From: Bacillota bacterium
Lineage (GTDB): Bacteria; Bacillota; Clostridia; Lachnospirales; Lachnospiraceae
Length of the DNA stretch: 61,432 nt
Direction: 5' to 3'
Assembly: GCA_023420935.1 (NCBI GenBank)
Contig: JAEZUR010000010.1
Location: forward strand, 1-61,432
A program made the position numbers and the translations under genes. Position 1 is the first letter of the stretch; the number at the start of each line of letters is the position of its first letter. Positions 42,493 through 51,981 of the stretch are shown in pieces. Below the pieces are notes generated by a model. The model made no database searches, was not told where the DNA came from, and saw only the letters and a list, made by a program, of their open reading frames with translations.

Positions 42493-43590
42493 CTAGTATT
42501 CTAGAGTCTCCATGTACTTCATATATTTTACAACCATTAATGCAATCTTAAAGGTAATTGCATCTTCAAATACTCTAAGGTCTAGGTTCGTACTCTTTTG
42601 TAACTTGTCCAAACGATAAACTAAAGTATTTCTATGAATGTACAGCTGTCTTGATGTTTCTGATACATTTAAGCTGTTTTCAAAAAATTTATTAATAGTT
42701 GTTAATGTTTCTTCATCAAATTCATCCGGTGATTTGCCATCGAAAATCTCACGGATAAACATTTTACATAATGGCATTGGAAGCTGATAGATCAAACGAC
42801 CAATTCCAAGATTGCTGTATGCGATGACATTTCTGCTGCTATAGAAGATCTTACCTACATCTAAAGCCATTTTCGCTTCTTTATAAGATCTAGAAACATC
42901 TTTAATCTCATTTACAATGGTACCAAATGAAACATGTACTTTCGTCATAGCTTCTGTATTTAGCATGTCAAGAATTACTTTAGCAGTCTTATTCATATCT
43001 TCATAGCCTTCGTTCTGCTTTAATTCTTTTACTAAAATAATGTTTTTCTCATCCACAGCCGTAATAAAGTCTTTGGTTTTTCCTGAGAAAAGTCCTCTGA
43101 CTGTTTCAAGGGCATTGACATCTTTTTCGTTCTTAGTCTCTATTAAGAAGACAACTCTTCTTACATCTGTATCAATGTGTAACTTCTTCGCACGATTGTA
43201 GATATCTACTAATAAGAGATTATCTAATAACAGATTCTTGATGAAGTTATCTTTATCATATCTTTCTTTATAAGCAACTAATAAGTTCTGGATCTGGAAA
43301 GACGCAATCTTTCCTACCATGTAAACATCATCGCTATCACCTTTTGCTAAGATAACATATTCTAATTGGTGTTCATCAAATACTTTAAAGAACTGATTGC
43401 CTTGAAGTACTTGACTGTCTGCAGGAGATTCTACAAAAGCTAGCACGGCTCCCTCGTACTCCTCTGCATTGTTAATTGTTGTTGCTAAAGCTTTTCCTTC
43501 TGTATCCATTACACAAATATCAACTCTTGTAATTGATTTAAGCCCCTCGATGGTATTCTGAAGAATTTGGTTTGAAATCATTTTATACAC
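42493..43590 (-). CDS. PucR/CdaR-family transcriptional regulator
   Basis: This 365-residue protein has an N-terminal sugar-diacid/CdaR-like sensor region (about 1-140: SNQILQNTIEGLKSITRVDI) and a GGDEF-like middle. Its C-terminal PucR helix-turn-helix is FFENSLNVSETSRQLYIHRN then TLVYRLDKLQK. Such regulators respond to small metabolites. The neighbouring ftsEX genes suggest only a conserved location, not a known target. A second ATG nine nt in is an alternative start. Confidence 0.8.
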   Translation of the reverse strand: MYKMISNQILQNTIEGLKSITRVDICVMDTEGKALATTINNAEEYEGAVLAFVESPADSQVLQGNQFFKVFDEHQLEYVILAKGDSDDVYMVGKIASFQIQNLLVAYKERYDKDNFIKNLLLDNLLLVDIYNRAKKLHIDTDVRRVVFLIETKNEKDVNALETVRGLFSGKTKDFITAVDEKNIILVKELKQNEGYEDMNKTAKVILDMLNTEAMTKVHVSFGTIVNEIKDVSRSYKEAKMALDVGKIFYSSRNVIAYSNLGIGRLIYQLPMPLCKMFIREIFDGKSPDEFDEETLTTINKFFENSLNVSETSRQLYIHRNTLVYRLDKLQKSTNLDLRVFEDAITFKIALMVVKYMKYMETLEY

Positions 43591-43804
43591 TCCTTCGTTA
43601 GATAAGTTTAGGGAACGGGCACCGCAAAAACTAATTTCTTTGTTTTTATGATCCTCTGCCTATATATAGAATATATATTAACACCATTTTCAGCAAAAGT
43701 AAATAAATATTGACCTATTTTTTAGCAACTTTTTGTAAAAACCTTTAATTTTCATGTTTTTCAAATTAGTTTAATCACTAAATTAATGTGTTTTTTAATG
43801 TATT

Positions 43805-44671
43805 TTAATATAGGTTTTGATTTCTACAGGTTTCTTTGAGCGGATTATACATTACATGTTGAGCTGTCTTCTGCGGCGAGGTTCCAGCCATTTGCTTAAA
43901 CTCACGGTTCATATGAGATTGATCATAATAACCTGCCTGTATTGCCGTTTCTGCCAAAGTTGTATTATCCAATTGACAAAACGCTTTGTAAAAGCGAAAA
44001 ATACGTTCATAATCTCGCATTGTCATTCCAAAGAAGCGAATAAACTGTCTCTGTAAATGTCTTCTAGAAATTCCAAACTTTTTGTAACAGTCGCTTTCCT
44101 CCGATATTCCTTTTTGTAGATTCTGGGCTAATTGCAGCACACATTCATATGCTTGTTGGTGTACTTGTGTCGCTTGAACGAGAAATAACTCTTCCCAAAA
44201 ACTCTCCGCCATCTCTACCCATTTCTCCATAGGGGTATCTCCAAGTCTAGTTCCAAATTCTGATAGAACATGTCCTTTCGGTAAGAACAATACTTTCTGA
44301 TACATAGAGGGAGTTAATCCAAAGAGTTTATACAACAAAATGAAATCCACATCTATTGTAAATAATTCAATATCCGTAGAATAACTAGTGATGGGATCTT
44401 TATGTATTCCATATATAATAACATCACCCTTTTTTACCTCTGTTCCTTCATAATTACAGCTTCCGTCCATAACATAGATAATATTGACAAGAGGACTAGC
44501 GGGTGTAGTAATCTCTTTTTGTTCATATATTCTGAAATAACTATATTGAAGAATATTCTGATGGGTATATCTTGATGGCACACACCAAAAGATTTCTTTA
44601 TCACCACATTGGTTAGCTAATTCTATCTGCTTCACTTGTAATTCACCTTTCAATATTAATCTGTATATCAC
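43805..44671 (-). CDS. AraC-family transcriptional regulator
   Basis: This 288-residue protein has an N-terminal cupin-like sensor and a C-terminal AraC DNA-binding domain with two helix-turn-helix units: FGISRRHLQRQFIRFFGMTM and LAETAIQAGYYDQSHMNREF, then KQMAGTSPQKTAQ. The 214-nt gap downstream and 232-nt gap upstream hold promoters and the msmX terminator but no other gene. The effector and target are unknown. Confidence 0.87.
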   Translation of the reverse strand: MIYRLILKGELQVKQIELANQCGDKEIFWCVPSRYTHQNILQYSYFRIYEQKEITTPASPLVNIIYVMDGSCNYEGTEVKKGDVIIYGIHKDPITSYSTDIELFTIDVDFILLYKLFGLTPSMYQKVLFLPKGHVLSEFGTRLGDTPMEKWVEMAESFWEELFLVQATQVHQQAYECVLQLAQNLQKGISEESDCYKKFGISRRHLQRQFIRFFGMTMRDYERIFRFYKAFCQLDNTTLAETAIQAGYYDQSHMNREFKQMAGTSPQKTAQHVMYNPLKETCRNQNLY

Positions 44672-44867
44672 ATTATTTTTACAACATTATACACTAGATG
44701 ACTATAAAATAATATACCATTGTTAAAGTTCTAATTATTTTCTAATTACATTTTAATTATCGGTTATCTTATAGAAATGATTTACTCTGATTGAAGTTGA
44801 TTACGGGGTAACGCTTGACGGAATTATAAGAAGTGTTAGCGTTCGCCCATGGCGGGCAAACCAAAAA

Positions 44868-44893
44868 AAGAAGCTCGCATACGCGAGCTTCTT
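44868..44893 (-). terminator. msmX terminator
   Basis: An 11-bp perfect stem (AAGAAGCTCGC/GCGAGCTTCTT) has a 4-nt loop, and seven U in a row follow on the minus strand. It lies just after the ABC ATPase stop. Confidence 0.9.
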
Positions 44894-44903
44894 ATAATAA
44901 GTA

Positions 44904-46016
44904 TTAGTTACAGATAACTTGTTCTGTCTCTTTGTCAAAGATATGAATTTTACTTAAGTCAAGAGCGATCTTGATAGTATCTCCAGGTCTTGCAGTTGTA
45001 CGTGGGTTAACACGAACAGTCATATCGAATTGATCTACTGTGAAGTATAAGAATACTTCAGCACCAAGCATTTCGTATACTTTAACTGTTGCATCAAGTA
45101 CGCTATCTGGTGAAGCACTGATGAACATTTCTTCATCTTTAATATCTTCTGGACGAATACCAAAGATAACAGTCTTATCTTCATATCCAGCATCAATTAA
45201 CTTCTTAGCTTTTCCTTCTGGAAGTTTGATTGAATGAGAACCAAATACTAACATTACATTTGATCCAGATTTAACAACTTTAGCTTCTACGAAGTTCATC
45301 TGAGGTGATCCAATGAAACCAGCTACGAATAAGTTCTTTGGTTTTGTATATAAATCAATTGGGCTATCAACCTGTTGAACAAGACCATCTTTCATAACAA
45401 CGATTCTTGTACCAAGTGTTAACGCTTCTGTCTGGTCATGTGTTACGTAGATGATTGTAGTTTCAAGTCTCTGGTGTAATTTAGAGATCTCGATACGCAT
45501 CTGTACACGAAGTTTAGCATCTAAGTTTGATAAAGGTTCATCCATAAGGAATACTTTAGGATCACGAACGATTGCACGACCCATAGCAACACGCTGTCTT
45601 TGTCCACCGGATAAAGCCTTTGGTTTACGATCTAATAAATGTTCAATGTCAAGGATCTTAGCTGCTTCATGAACTAATTTGTCAATCTTGTCCTTTGGAG
45701 TTTTTCTTAATTTAAGACCAAATGCCATATTGTCATAAACTGACATATGAGGATATAACGCGTAGTTCTGGAATACCATTGCGATATCTCTGTCTTTTGG
45801 TTCAACGTCATTAACTAATTTGTCACCAATCCATAATTCTCCTGATGAAATTTCTTCAAGACCAGCGATCATACGAAGTGTAGTTGACTTTCCACATCCT
45901 GATGGTCCAACGAAAATGATAAATTCTTTATCTTCAATCTCAAGGTTAAAATCTTTAACTGCAACGAATCCATTAGGATAAGTCTTGTTAATGTTTTTTA
46001 ATGATAAACTTGCCAT
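44904..46016 (-). CDS. msmX: sugar ABC transporter ATPase, MsmX/UgpC type
   Basis: This 370-residue ATPase energises carbohydrate ABC importers. It has Walker A FVGPSGCGKSTTLRMIAGL, the signature ALSGGQRQRVAMGRAI, Walker B VFLMDEPLSNLD, and a C-terminal TOBE-type regulatory domain (about 245-365). Orphan MsmX-type ATPases serve several sugar permeases encoded elsewhere. It is monocistronic, with its own terminator and no permease genes nearby, as expected for the shared type. The choice between MsmX and UgpC is by context. Confidence 0.93.
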   Translation of the reverse strand: MASLSLKNINKTYPNGFVAVKDFNLEIEDKEFIIFVGPSGCGKSTTLRMIAGLEEISSGELWIGDKLVNDVEPKDRDIAMVFQNYALYPHMSVYDNMAFGLKLRKTPKDKIDKLVHEAAKILDIEHLLDRKPKALSGGQRQRVAMGRAIVRDPKVFLMDEPLSNLDAKLRVQMRIEISKLHQRLETTIIYVTHDQTEALTLGTRIVVMKDGLVQQVDSPIDLYTKPKNLFVAGFIGSPQMNFVEAKVVKSGSNVMLVFGSHSIKLPEGKAKKLIDAGYEDKTVIFGIRPEDIKDEEMFISASPDSVLDATVKVYEMLGAEVFLYFTVDQFDMTVRVNPRTTARPGDTIKIALDLSKIHIFDKETEQVICN

Positions 46017-46215
46017 TTCTTTTCCTCCCTAGAATAGAACTAATTTTTAATTTGTTGTAAATCTTGTACTCGTTTCGATAAACTCATAATACACCATTTA
46101 CCCATTGAAAGCCATATGTCATTTTAACAAATTAGGTTTTCGCGTTTTGTATATTTTGTATACTCTTTGTGAAATTAAGTATTTTTACCGATTTTTCAGC
46201 TGTTTTTCCTAAATA

Positions 46216-47073
46216 TTACTGTCTATATTCAATAAATCCCTCCCCCATAACCTCTCTAGCGTCCGTAATTATTATAAATGCTTGAGGATCAACTTTTGCT
46301 ACTATATCCGTAAGTTTCACGATTTCCTTTTTGGATACAGCGCAAAGAAGTACTTTTTTATCCTTTTTAGAATACATTCCGGTTGCAGATAATGCGGTAG
46401 CCCCCCTACGCATTCGATTTAAAATCTCATCCGATATCTCAACGTACTGCTCCGATATAATGAATACCATTTTCGCAAACCGAACACCTTCTAACATAGC
46501 ATCAATTACTTTTGAAGTAATAAAAACTGCAATTACCGCGTAAAGTGCTGTATTCAATCCGAATACCAAAGCACCTAACAGAACGATGATTCCATCAATG
46601 ACAAAAAGCAGCTGTGCCACGGAGTAATATTTTAAACGGGTTTGAAAAAGCATACCCAGTAAATCTGTTCCTCCTGTTGAGGTAGACGTACTAAATACCA
46701 ATCCTAGGCCTATGCCAGAGATGGTTCCTCCAAAAACTGCTGCTAATAAATAATCATTATAAATTAAATCAAAACTTGGGATTATATAAAGACCCACAGT
46801 AAAACACACCGTGGCAAACAATGTTTTCTGTATAAAGTGACGACCTTTTACAAACCAAGCCACAATAAATAACGGGATATTAAGACAAGCATTGGTTAAC
46901 CAAATAGGAATCCCATTTGACCACATATTCTTGGTAACGTCTTGTATTACGATGGCAAGACCTGAAAAACCTCCGGTAACCATATCCATTGGTTCATATA
47001 CCATATTTACTGCTGCTGCCATTAAGAAGGTTCCGATGACAATTAAAGCATAATTCCCACCTCTAAAACGCAC
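46216..47073 (-). CDS. YitT-family membrane protein
   Basis: This 285-residue protein has five or six membrane segments in the first 190 residues (including GGNYALIVIGTFLMAAAVNM and STSTGGTDLLGMLFQ). It ends in the soluble DUF2179 domain (MRRGATALSATGMYSKKDKK, then VDPQAFIIITDAREVMGEGF). YitT proteins are widespread in Firmicutes with unclear function. It is the last gene of a four-gene envelope operon and starts 29 nt after the WecG/TagA-like gene. Confidence 0.9.
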   Translation of the reverse strand: MRFRGGNYALIVIGTFLMAAAVNMVYEPMDMVTGGFSGLAIVIQDVTKNMWSNGIPIWLTNACLNIPLFIVAWFVKGRHFIQKTLFATVCFTVGLYIIPSFDLIYNDYLLAAVFGGTISGIGLGLVFSTSTSTGGTDLLGMLFQTRLKYYSVAQLLFVIDGIIVLLGALVFGLNTALYAVIAVFITSKVIDAMLEGVRFAKMVFIISEQYVEISDEILNRMRRGATALSATGMYSKKDKKVLLCAVSKKEIVKLTDIVAKVDPQAFIIITDAREVMGEGFIEYRQ

Positions 47074-47102
47074 ACTAGCTCCTTTCCGGGAACAGATTCC
47101 CG

Positions 47103-47834
47103 CTATTCGCTTTTTTTATTTTTATAGTGTGCAATTTTCCTCTTAAATATTCTGGCTTGTCGTATCTTATTCAGCCTTTTATTTTTCTTCAATAGATTAT
47201 ATAACTTCTCTAGATGTAACATCTGTACAAATCTAGGAATTTCTCTATTCTGCTCGAAGATATTATTAATCACGCCGCCCATTCCGATACAAAGCTTTGC
47301 GTTCATCTTAGTGCAATTGGTTAAAATCCACGTTTCTTGTAATGGTGAATCAAGAGAAAAAACTAAGATATCTGGAGCTAAGCCGTTGATCTCATTAATA
47401 ACCACATCTCCATTTTGCTCGATATCTAAAAAGCATGTTCCTACTATATTAATATGCGGATGGTTACGAATACAGTATTCTTTCATCTGATTCATTTCAT
47501 ATTCAGATCTTCCCACTAGATACATGGTGCTGTTTTCTTGAATACTATCGAGCATTTTATCAAAACACTGATAGTTAATTACCATTCGTGCCACTTCTAG
47601 TACATCTACATGATGCATACTTAGTAGTGCTTCTTCACCAGGAAGAATTAATTCAGCTCTGGAAAGCATTTCTTTATACTCATCGTTTTCTGACGCTTCT
47701 TCTAACACTTTCGTTGTTGCAAATAGAATCACATTAAGATAATCATTGGTTAAATATTCTTCTACTTTGGACAAGAACGAATCCATACTGATCATATCGA
47801 TATCCAAGTCCATAATTCTGATTGTTGTCTCCAT
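47103..47834 (-). CDS. WecG/TagA/CpsF-family glycosyltransferase
   Basis: This 243-residue protein belongs to the family that adds N-acetylmannosamine-type sugars to lipid-linked carriers in wall teichoic acid or capsule synthesis. The start is the ATG at 47834, with GGAGG upstream, rather than the TTG 12 nt earlier. Features are ATTKVLEEASENDEYKEML, the central MYLVGRSEYEMNQMKEY, PDILVFSLDSPLQETWI and IGMGGVINNIFEQNREIPR. The canonical active-site Asp-Gly region (LPDG) reads ILPGEEALL here, so activity may differ. Confidence 0.75.
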   Translation of the reverse strand: METTIRIMDLDIDMISMDSFLSKVEEYLTNDYLNVILFATTKVLEEASENDEYKEMLSRAELILPGEEALLSMHHVDVLEVARMVINYQCFDKMLDSIQENSTMYLVGRSEYEMNQMKEYCIRNHPHINIVGTCFLDIEQNGDVVINEINGLAPDILVFSLDSPLQETWILTNCTKMNAKLCIGMGGVINNIFEQNREIPRFVQMLHLEKLYNLLKKNKRLNKIRQARIFKRKIAHYKNKKSE

Positions 47835-47859
47835 AATTACCTCCAACGGCTTCCTTTTG

Positions 47860-48309
47860 CTATTTTATGGAATAGCTTCCCTTGATAAATACAGTCACCG
47901 ATGAAGACGCTTTCATACCACTGCTGCTTGCAGGTGACAGATAGATATTATATTTTACTGCCGAATTACCGGTTTTAAACAATTCACCGGAAGAAAGATT
48001 AACAAGTCCATTCTTTCCTACCACCGAGGCGTTGCCTGAAAAAAGCACAATCTCTCCTCCTGCTGAAACGGTCAATTCTTTATTCTTATCCAGTACTTCC
48101 TTTTTATAGATATCACTGCTGTCGCTTCCTGTACTTGTTCCGGCACCAACTTCTTTTAATCTTGACTCCAGATAACTTTGGGTAATCAGTGGATCCCCCT
48201 CTGAACCCGGTTCGGATGATGCTGCTCCAACTACCATTCCTGCGCGAAAAAGTCCAGCACATAGTATTCCTATAACAATAACTATCATAAGTTTCTTATA
48301 ATTCTTCAC
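47860..48309 (-). CDS. small exported protein
   Basis: I do not recognise this 149-residue protein. It has an N-terminal signal/anchor helix (KLMIVIVIGILCAGLFRAGM) and a Ser/Gly-rich linker. A probably beta-rich domain follows (LTVSAGGEIVLFSGNASVVG, SVTVFIKGSYSIK). It stands between a LytR_C protein and a WecG-like gene, which suggests a role at the cell surface. Confidence 0.6.
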   Translation of the reverse strand: MKNYKKLMIVIVIGILCAGLFRAGMVVGAASSEPGSEGDPLITQSYLESRLKEVGAGTSTGSDSSDIYKKEVLDKNKELTVSAGGEIVLFSGNASVVGKNGLVNLSSGELFKTGNSAVKYNIYLSPASSSGMKASSSVTVFIKGSYSIK

Positions 48310-48327
48310 TTTTGTGCCTCCATAATT

Positions 48328-49452
48328 CTACTGAACCTGCTCTGCAGATCCTAGTACAATCTGAATATCTGTTTCTTCTGGAAGATCTAATGTTTCGATT
48401 GTCGCTCCGTTAAAATAGGATAATAAATCTTCAGCCATACCTTCTTCTTTCACATAAATAATGGTAGTTTTTATAGAGGTATCGCTATTATTTCCTATAT
48501 GACTAATTGTATAACCATCCGCTTCCAGCTTATTTTTATATGTTGCAGCTAATCCAGAAATAGTACTTCCATTCAGTATCTCTATCTTAAGACCCTTTGA
48601 TACTCTTTGCTCTGATTGAATGGACTCTGTGTCTTGCATTCCTTTATAAGCATCATTAGCAAGTAAATCTTCGATTAGCTTATTCGCCTGCTTACCATCT
48701 ACTGTATAATAATCCGTACTAGATGTTCCTTGCAGGCTGTGATAATAAATAAAATCTGGATTGATATTAAGAAAGCTATCCAAATACTTTAGCTTATTCT
48801 TTAATGTAAGATTGGAATCTACATTTTCATATAATCCTGTAATCAATTCTTTTAACTGGTCTTTCTCTGTAATCGATGAGGTATCATAAAGAAAATCCTC
48901 TGACAACATAAGAATTCCATCTTTATCTTCAAAAATAGAATCAAAATCTGCTTCACTCATTACCGTATAATAATTAATATCCACAGAAAGTAAGTCTTCT
49001 ATAATAATTTCACTAAAATCGTAGCGGTTTTCTTCTTCAAAATATTTATATATATCAGATAACTTAATTATCTGAGGGGCTTCTGGATTCACTGCGCATA
49101 ACTTCTGATACATATCATTAGATATGGTAAACTGAGTATTGGCAGGTATGGTTATATAGTCCAAGTTATATGTATATGTATTAAAAATCTCTAATACTAA
49201 TCCCGTAACCTCACCAGTCTCTGTATTGATACGGTAAATTAGATTCTTAGAAATGTCTTCCACTTTCACATCTCGATTAATCAATTCTTCTATCATTTCA
49301 TTATTCTTTGAATCTTTCGGTGGCTCCACTACTTTATAATAAAGCATAGTTAGCTTGTAACTTGCAAATCCCACTCCAATTAATAGTGCAATTATTAAAA
49401 AGGATTTCAAAAAACCTCTCAAAAATAATGCTCCCAAATTATCCTTTTGCAT
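48328..49452 (-). CDS. membrane protein with LytR_C domain and degenerate LCP-like region
   Basis: This 374-residue protein starts at the ATG at 49452, with AAAGGAG upstream. It has one N-terminal membrane segment (FLKSFLIIALLIGVGFASY). A middle region (about 70-265) is laid out like a LytR-CpsA-Psr domain but lacks the usual Arg/Asp phosphate-binding residues. A C-terminal LytR_C domain follows (about 285-370: KGLKIEILNGSTISGLAATY). True LCP enzymes attach polymers to peptidoglycan. This looks like a non-catalytic relative, leading an envelope operon with WecG-like and YitT genes. Confidence 0.7.
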   Translation of the reverse strand: MQKDNLGALFLRGFLKSFLIIALLIGVGFASYKLTMLYYKVVEPPKDSKNNEMIEELINRDVKVEDISKNLIYRINTETGEVTGLVLEIFNTYTYNLDYITIPANTQFTISNDMYQKLCAVNPEAPQIIKLSDIYKYFEEENRYDFSEIIIEDLLSVDINYYTVMSEADFDSIFEDKDGILMLSEDFLYDTSSITEKDQLKELITGLYENVDSNLTLKNKLKYLDSFLNINPDFIYYHSLQGTSSTDYYTVDGKQANKLIEDLLANDAYKGMQDTESIQSEQRVSKGLKIEILNGSTISGLAATYKNKLEADGYTISHIGNNSDTSIKTTIIYVKEEGMAEDLLSYFNGATIETLDLPEETDIQIVLGSAEQVQ

Positions 49453-49538
49453 AACTATCTCCTTTTTCCACATTACGTAGTATAACAGAAATATATAAAA
49501 AGTACAAGATTTTCATTATTCCATAGAATTGCAAAAAG

Positions 49539-49547
49539 TGATATAAT
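49539..49547 (+). promoter_or_regulatory. extended -10 promoter before the SDR gene
   Basis: TGATATAAT at 49539-49547 is an extended -10 (TGn-TATAAT) with no good -35. Transcription would start near 49554, at the first hairpin of the leader. Confidence 0.5.
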
Positions 49548-49556
49548 ATCCATAAA

Positions 49557-49665
49557 AGAATGTTCACTTGTTTACAAGGGTGAACATTCTTATGGGATCA
49601 TAAACACGTTTTTTGTGTTTATGATACCCGTAAGGACATTCACTTGTTTTACAAGGGTGAATGTC
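49557..49665 (+). repeat. three-hairpin leader of the SDR gene
   Basis: Hairpin one is AGAATGTTCAC/GTGAACATTCT (11 bp), hairpin two ATCATAAACAC/GTGTTTATGAT (11 bp), and hairpin three GACATTCAC/GTGAATGTC (9 bp). Hairpins one and three share TTCACTTGTTT-ACAAGGGTGAA, so one is a duplicate of the other. They fill the 5' leader of the gene at 49701. Confidence 0.75.
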
Positions 49666-49700
49666 TCGTGGGAATATAAAACATTTATGGAGGTTTGCTT

Positions 49701-50432
49701 ATGAACAGAAAAACTATTTTAGTAACCGGTTCTTCCAGAGGCATCGGCAAAGCCATAGCCGTAAAATATGCCAAGAAAGGTTACAACGTTGCAATCAATT
49801 GTTTAAACAATCACGAACTTCTTGAAAAAGTGAAGAAGGAAATTGAGAGTTATCAAGTCTCCTGCCTAGCCTTTGTTGGCGATGTAGGAAATTACGAAGT
49901 GGCGCAAGAGTTGTTTACTGAAATCAAGAAACACTTTGGAACCATTGATATTCTGGTTAACAATGCAGGGATTTCTTATATTGGTTTACTTTCTGAAATG
50001 AGTATTGAGGATTGGAATAAAATTGTACAGAACAATCTGACCTCTGTGTTTAATTGCTGCAAGCTTGCCATTCCTGATATGGTAGCTGGACAAAAAGGGA
50101 AGATTATTAACATTTCATCTGTGTGGGGTGATTCTGGTGCTTCGTGCGAAGTTGCTTATTCTACTACCAAGGGCGGTATTAATGCATTCACCAAAGCATT
50201 AGCCAAAGAACTTGCTCCTAGCAACATTCAAGTAAATGCCATTGCATGCGGTGCCATTGATACGGAAATGAATCATTTTCTGTCGGATGATGAACTGATG
50301 TCTTTAATAGAAGAAATACCTGCCAATCGATTGGGACGTGCGGAAGAAGTGGCTGATTTAGTTTATTCGCTTACGCATAAGAATCAGTATTTGACGGCGC
50401 AGGTTATTAACTTAGATGGTGGGTGGATATAG
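49701..50432 (+). CDS. FabG-like short-chain dehydrogenase
   Basis: This 243-residue SDR starts at the ATG at 49701, with GGAGG upstream. It has the complete signature: coenzyme loop TGSSRGIGKAIA, NNAG (LVNNAGISY), the catalytic Ser in NISSVWG, Tyr and Lys in YSTTKGG, and a C-terminal AQVINLDGGWI. It is like 3-oxoacyl-ACP reductases but stands alone, so the substrate is open. It is followed by a large palindrome at 50446. Confidence 0.87.
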   Translation: MNRKTILVTGSSRGIGKAIAVKYAKKGYNVAINCLNNHELLEKVKKEIESYQVSCLAFVGDVGNYEVAQELFTEIKKHFGTIDILVNNAGISYIGLLSEMSIEDWNKIVQNNLTSVFNCCKLAIPDMVAGQKGKIINISSVWGDSGASCEVAYSTTKGGINAFTKALAKELAPSNIQVNAIACGAIDTEMNHFLSDDELMSLIEEIPANRLGRAEEVADLVYSLTHKNQYLTAQVINLDGGWI

Positions 50433-50445
50433 GAGAAGAGGACTT

Positions 50446-50636
50446 TGGAAACTGGACGCCCCCAGCATGCCTTGAACTATACTTCCTCACACACTGGTGA
50501 GAAAACAAAGCCCCTGGATTTGAATGCCATAGTCGGACTGATCGTTCGCCTTTGTCATTCAAATCCAGGGGTTTGTTTTCCCAACAGTGCATTACGGAAG
50601 TATAGATCAAGGCATACTGGGGGCTGGTTCTTCCAA
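50446..50636. repeat. nested giant palindrome
   Basis: Outer arms of 28 nt (50459-50486 / 50596-50623, 26 of 28 matched, with TTGGAA/TTCCAA further out) enclose two inner structures. One is a small TCAC/GTGA stem (50487-50500). The other is a pair of 25-26-nt arms (50501-50526 / 50556-50580) with a 29-nt loop. It lies between convergent genes and holds no plausible gene in the 361-nt gap. Confidence 0.85.
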
Positions 50637-50793
50637 TCCGCTACGTAAGTAAAAGATAGAAAACGAGCTGTATGCGTGATGTATACTTCACTTTGTTTAA
50701 ATGACTATTCGCTTATTTATGCTAATAATCGCTTTTATAATAAAAAATATAAATAATGTTAGTTATAAACTAATTAGTTTATTTATATTTTTA

Positions 50794-51786
50794 TTACTTA
50801 GTTAAAATTGTTTCTATGGAGGATAGTTCTTGGTCGGTGAAGTCTAGGTGGTCTATGATTTTTACGTTGTCTTTGATCTGGTCTACGCGGCTGGCTCCGA
50901 TTAGGACGGTGGTTACGCGGTTTTTGCGAATCACCCAGGATAGTGACATTTGGGCTAGGGTTTGTCCTCGGTCGTTGGCAATTTCATTTAGACTAGATAC
51001 TTTGTTGATTAGTTCTGGAGTTAGGCTGTCTTCGTGTAGGAAGTGATTTCTGGTGGCTCTGCTGCCGGCTGGAACTCCGTGTAGATATTTATCGGTTAGA
51101 ACACCTTGAGCTAATGGGCTAAAGCAGATGCATCCGGAACCTACTTCTTCTAATGTGTCTAATAATCCATCTTCTTCTACCCAGCGATTAAGCATACTAT
51201 AACTTGGTTGGTGGATTAATAATGGAGTGCCATTGGCACGTAAGATCTCTGCTGCTTTCTTAGTCTGTTCTGCTTTATAGTTAGAGATTCCTACATACAA
51301 TGCTTTTCCCTGTTTTACAATGTCGGATAGAGCTCCCATGGTTTCTTCTAACGGGGTTTCTGGATCCGGTCTGTGGTGATAAAAAATATCTACATAGTCA
51401 AGCTTCATTCTTTTTAGGCTTTGATCTAGACTTGAGATTAGATACTTTCTGGAGCCATGGTCACCATATGGTCCTGGCCACATATCATAACCTGCCTTGG
51501 TTGAAATAATTAGTTCGTCACGGTAAGGGCGTAAGTCAGATTCCATAATACGTCCAAAATTAGCCTCTGCAGAACCATATACAGGTCCATAATTATTGGC
51601 TAAATCAAAATGTGTAATTCCTTGATCAAAGGACTCAAATAATAATGCTTTTTGATTCTCATAAGAATCAATAGAACCAAAATTGTGCCATAGTCCCAAT
51701 GCTACTCTCGGTAATAAGATACCACTTTTCCCGCAGCGTAGGTATTGCATCTTGTTATATCTATCTTCATTTGCTTTATACATCAT
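50794..51786 (-). CDS. aldo/keto reductase (YghZ-like)
   Basis: This 330-residue protein matches the YghZ/Gpr branch that reduces L-glyceraldehyde 3-phosphate and similar aldehydes with NADPH. The catalytic Tyr is in FDLANNYGPVYGSAE, the Lys in ISTKAGYDMWPGP, and the His in VDIFYHHRPDPETP. It ends with cofactor contacts (VTTVLIGASRVDQIKDNVK). The length is normal. It is divergent from the AraC gene at 51982, which may regulate it. Confidence 0.9.
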   Translation of the reverse strand: MMYKANEDRYNKMQYLRCGKSGILLPRVALGLWHNFGSIDSYENQKALLFESFDQGITHFDLANNYGPVYGSAEANFGRIMESDLRPYRDELIISTKAGYDMWPGPYGDHGSRKYLISSLDQSLKRMKLDYVDIFYHHRPDPETPLEETMGALSDIVKQGKALYVGISNYKAEQTKKAAEILRANGTPLLIHQPSYSMLNRWVEEDGLLDTLEEVGSGCICFSPLAQGVLTDKYLHGVPAGSRATRNHFLHEDSLTPELINKVSSLNEIANDRGQTLAQMSLSWVIRKNRVTTVLIGASRVDQIKDNVKIIDHLDFTDQELSSIETILTK

Positions 51787-51981
51787 TCATCTTTCCTTTC
51801 TATTGCTTCATCCTCTGCATCTTAGATTAATCATCTATACAACTATCATACTGCTAGTATAGTATAACCAACTGAGTCCATAAATGTCTTAAAACATTCA
51901 TTTCTTATCTATTAGCGACTTATTGCCACGGAATTAAATATGTGTTATGTTTAGTCTAACCATGAAAGGAGATTCCCTTCT

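Noticed and set aside
44820..44862. GCCCATGGCGGGC-like inverted repeat before the msmX terminator as a regulator
   Set aside because: The pairing is short and imperfect and lies after the gene; the adjacent strong terminator explains the region.
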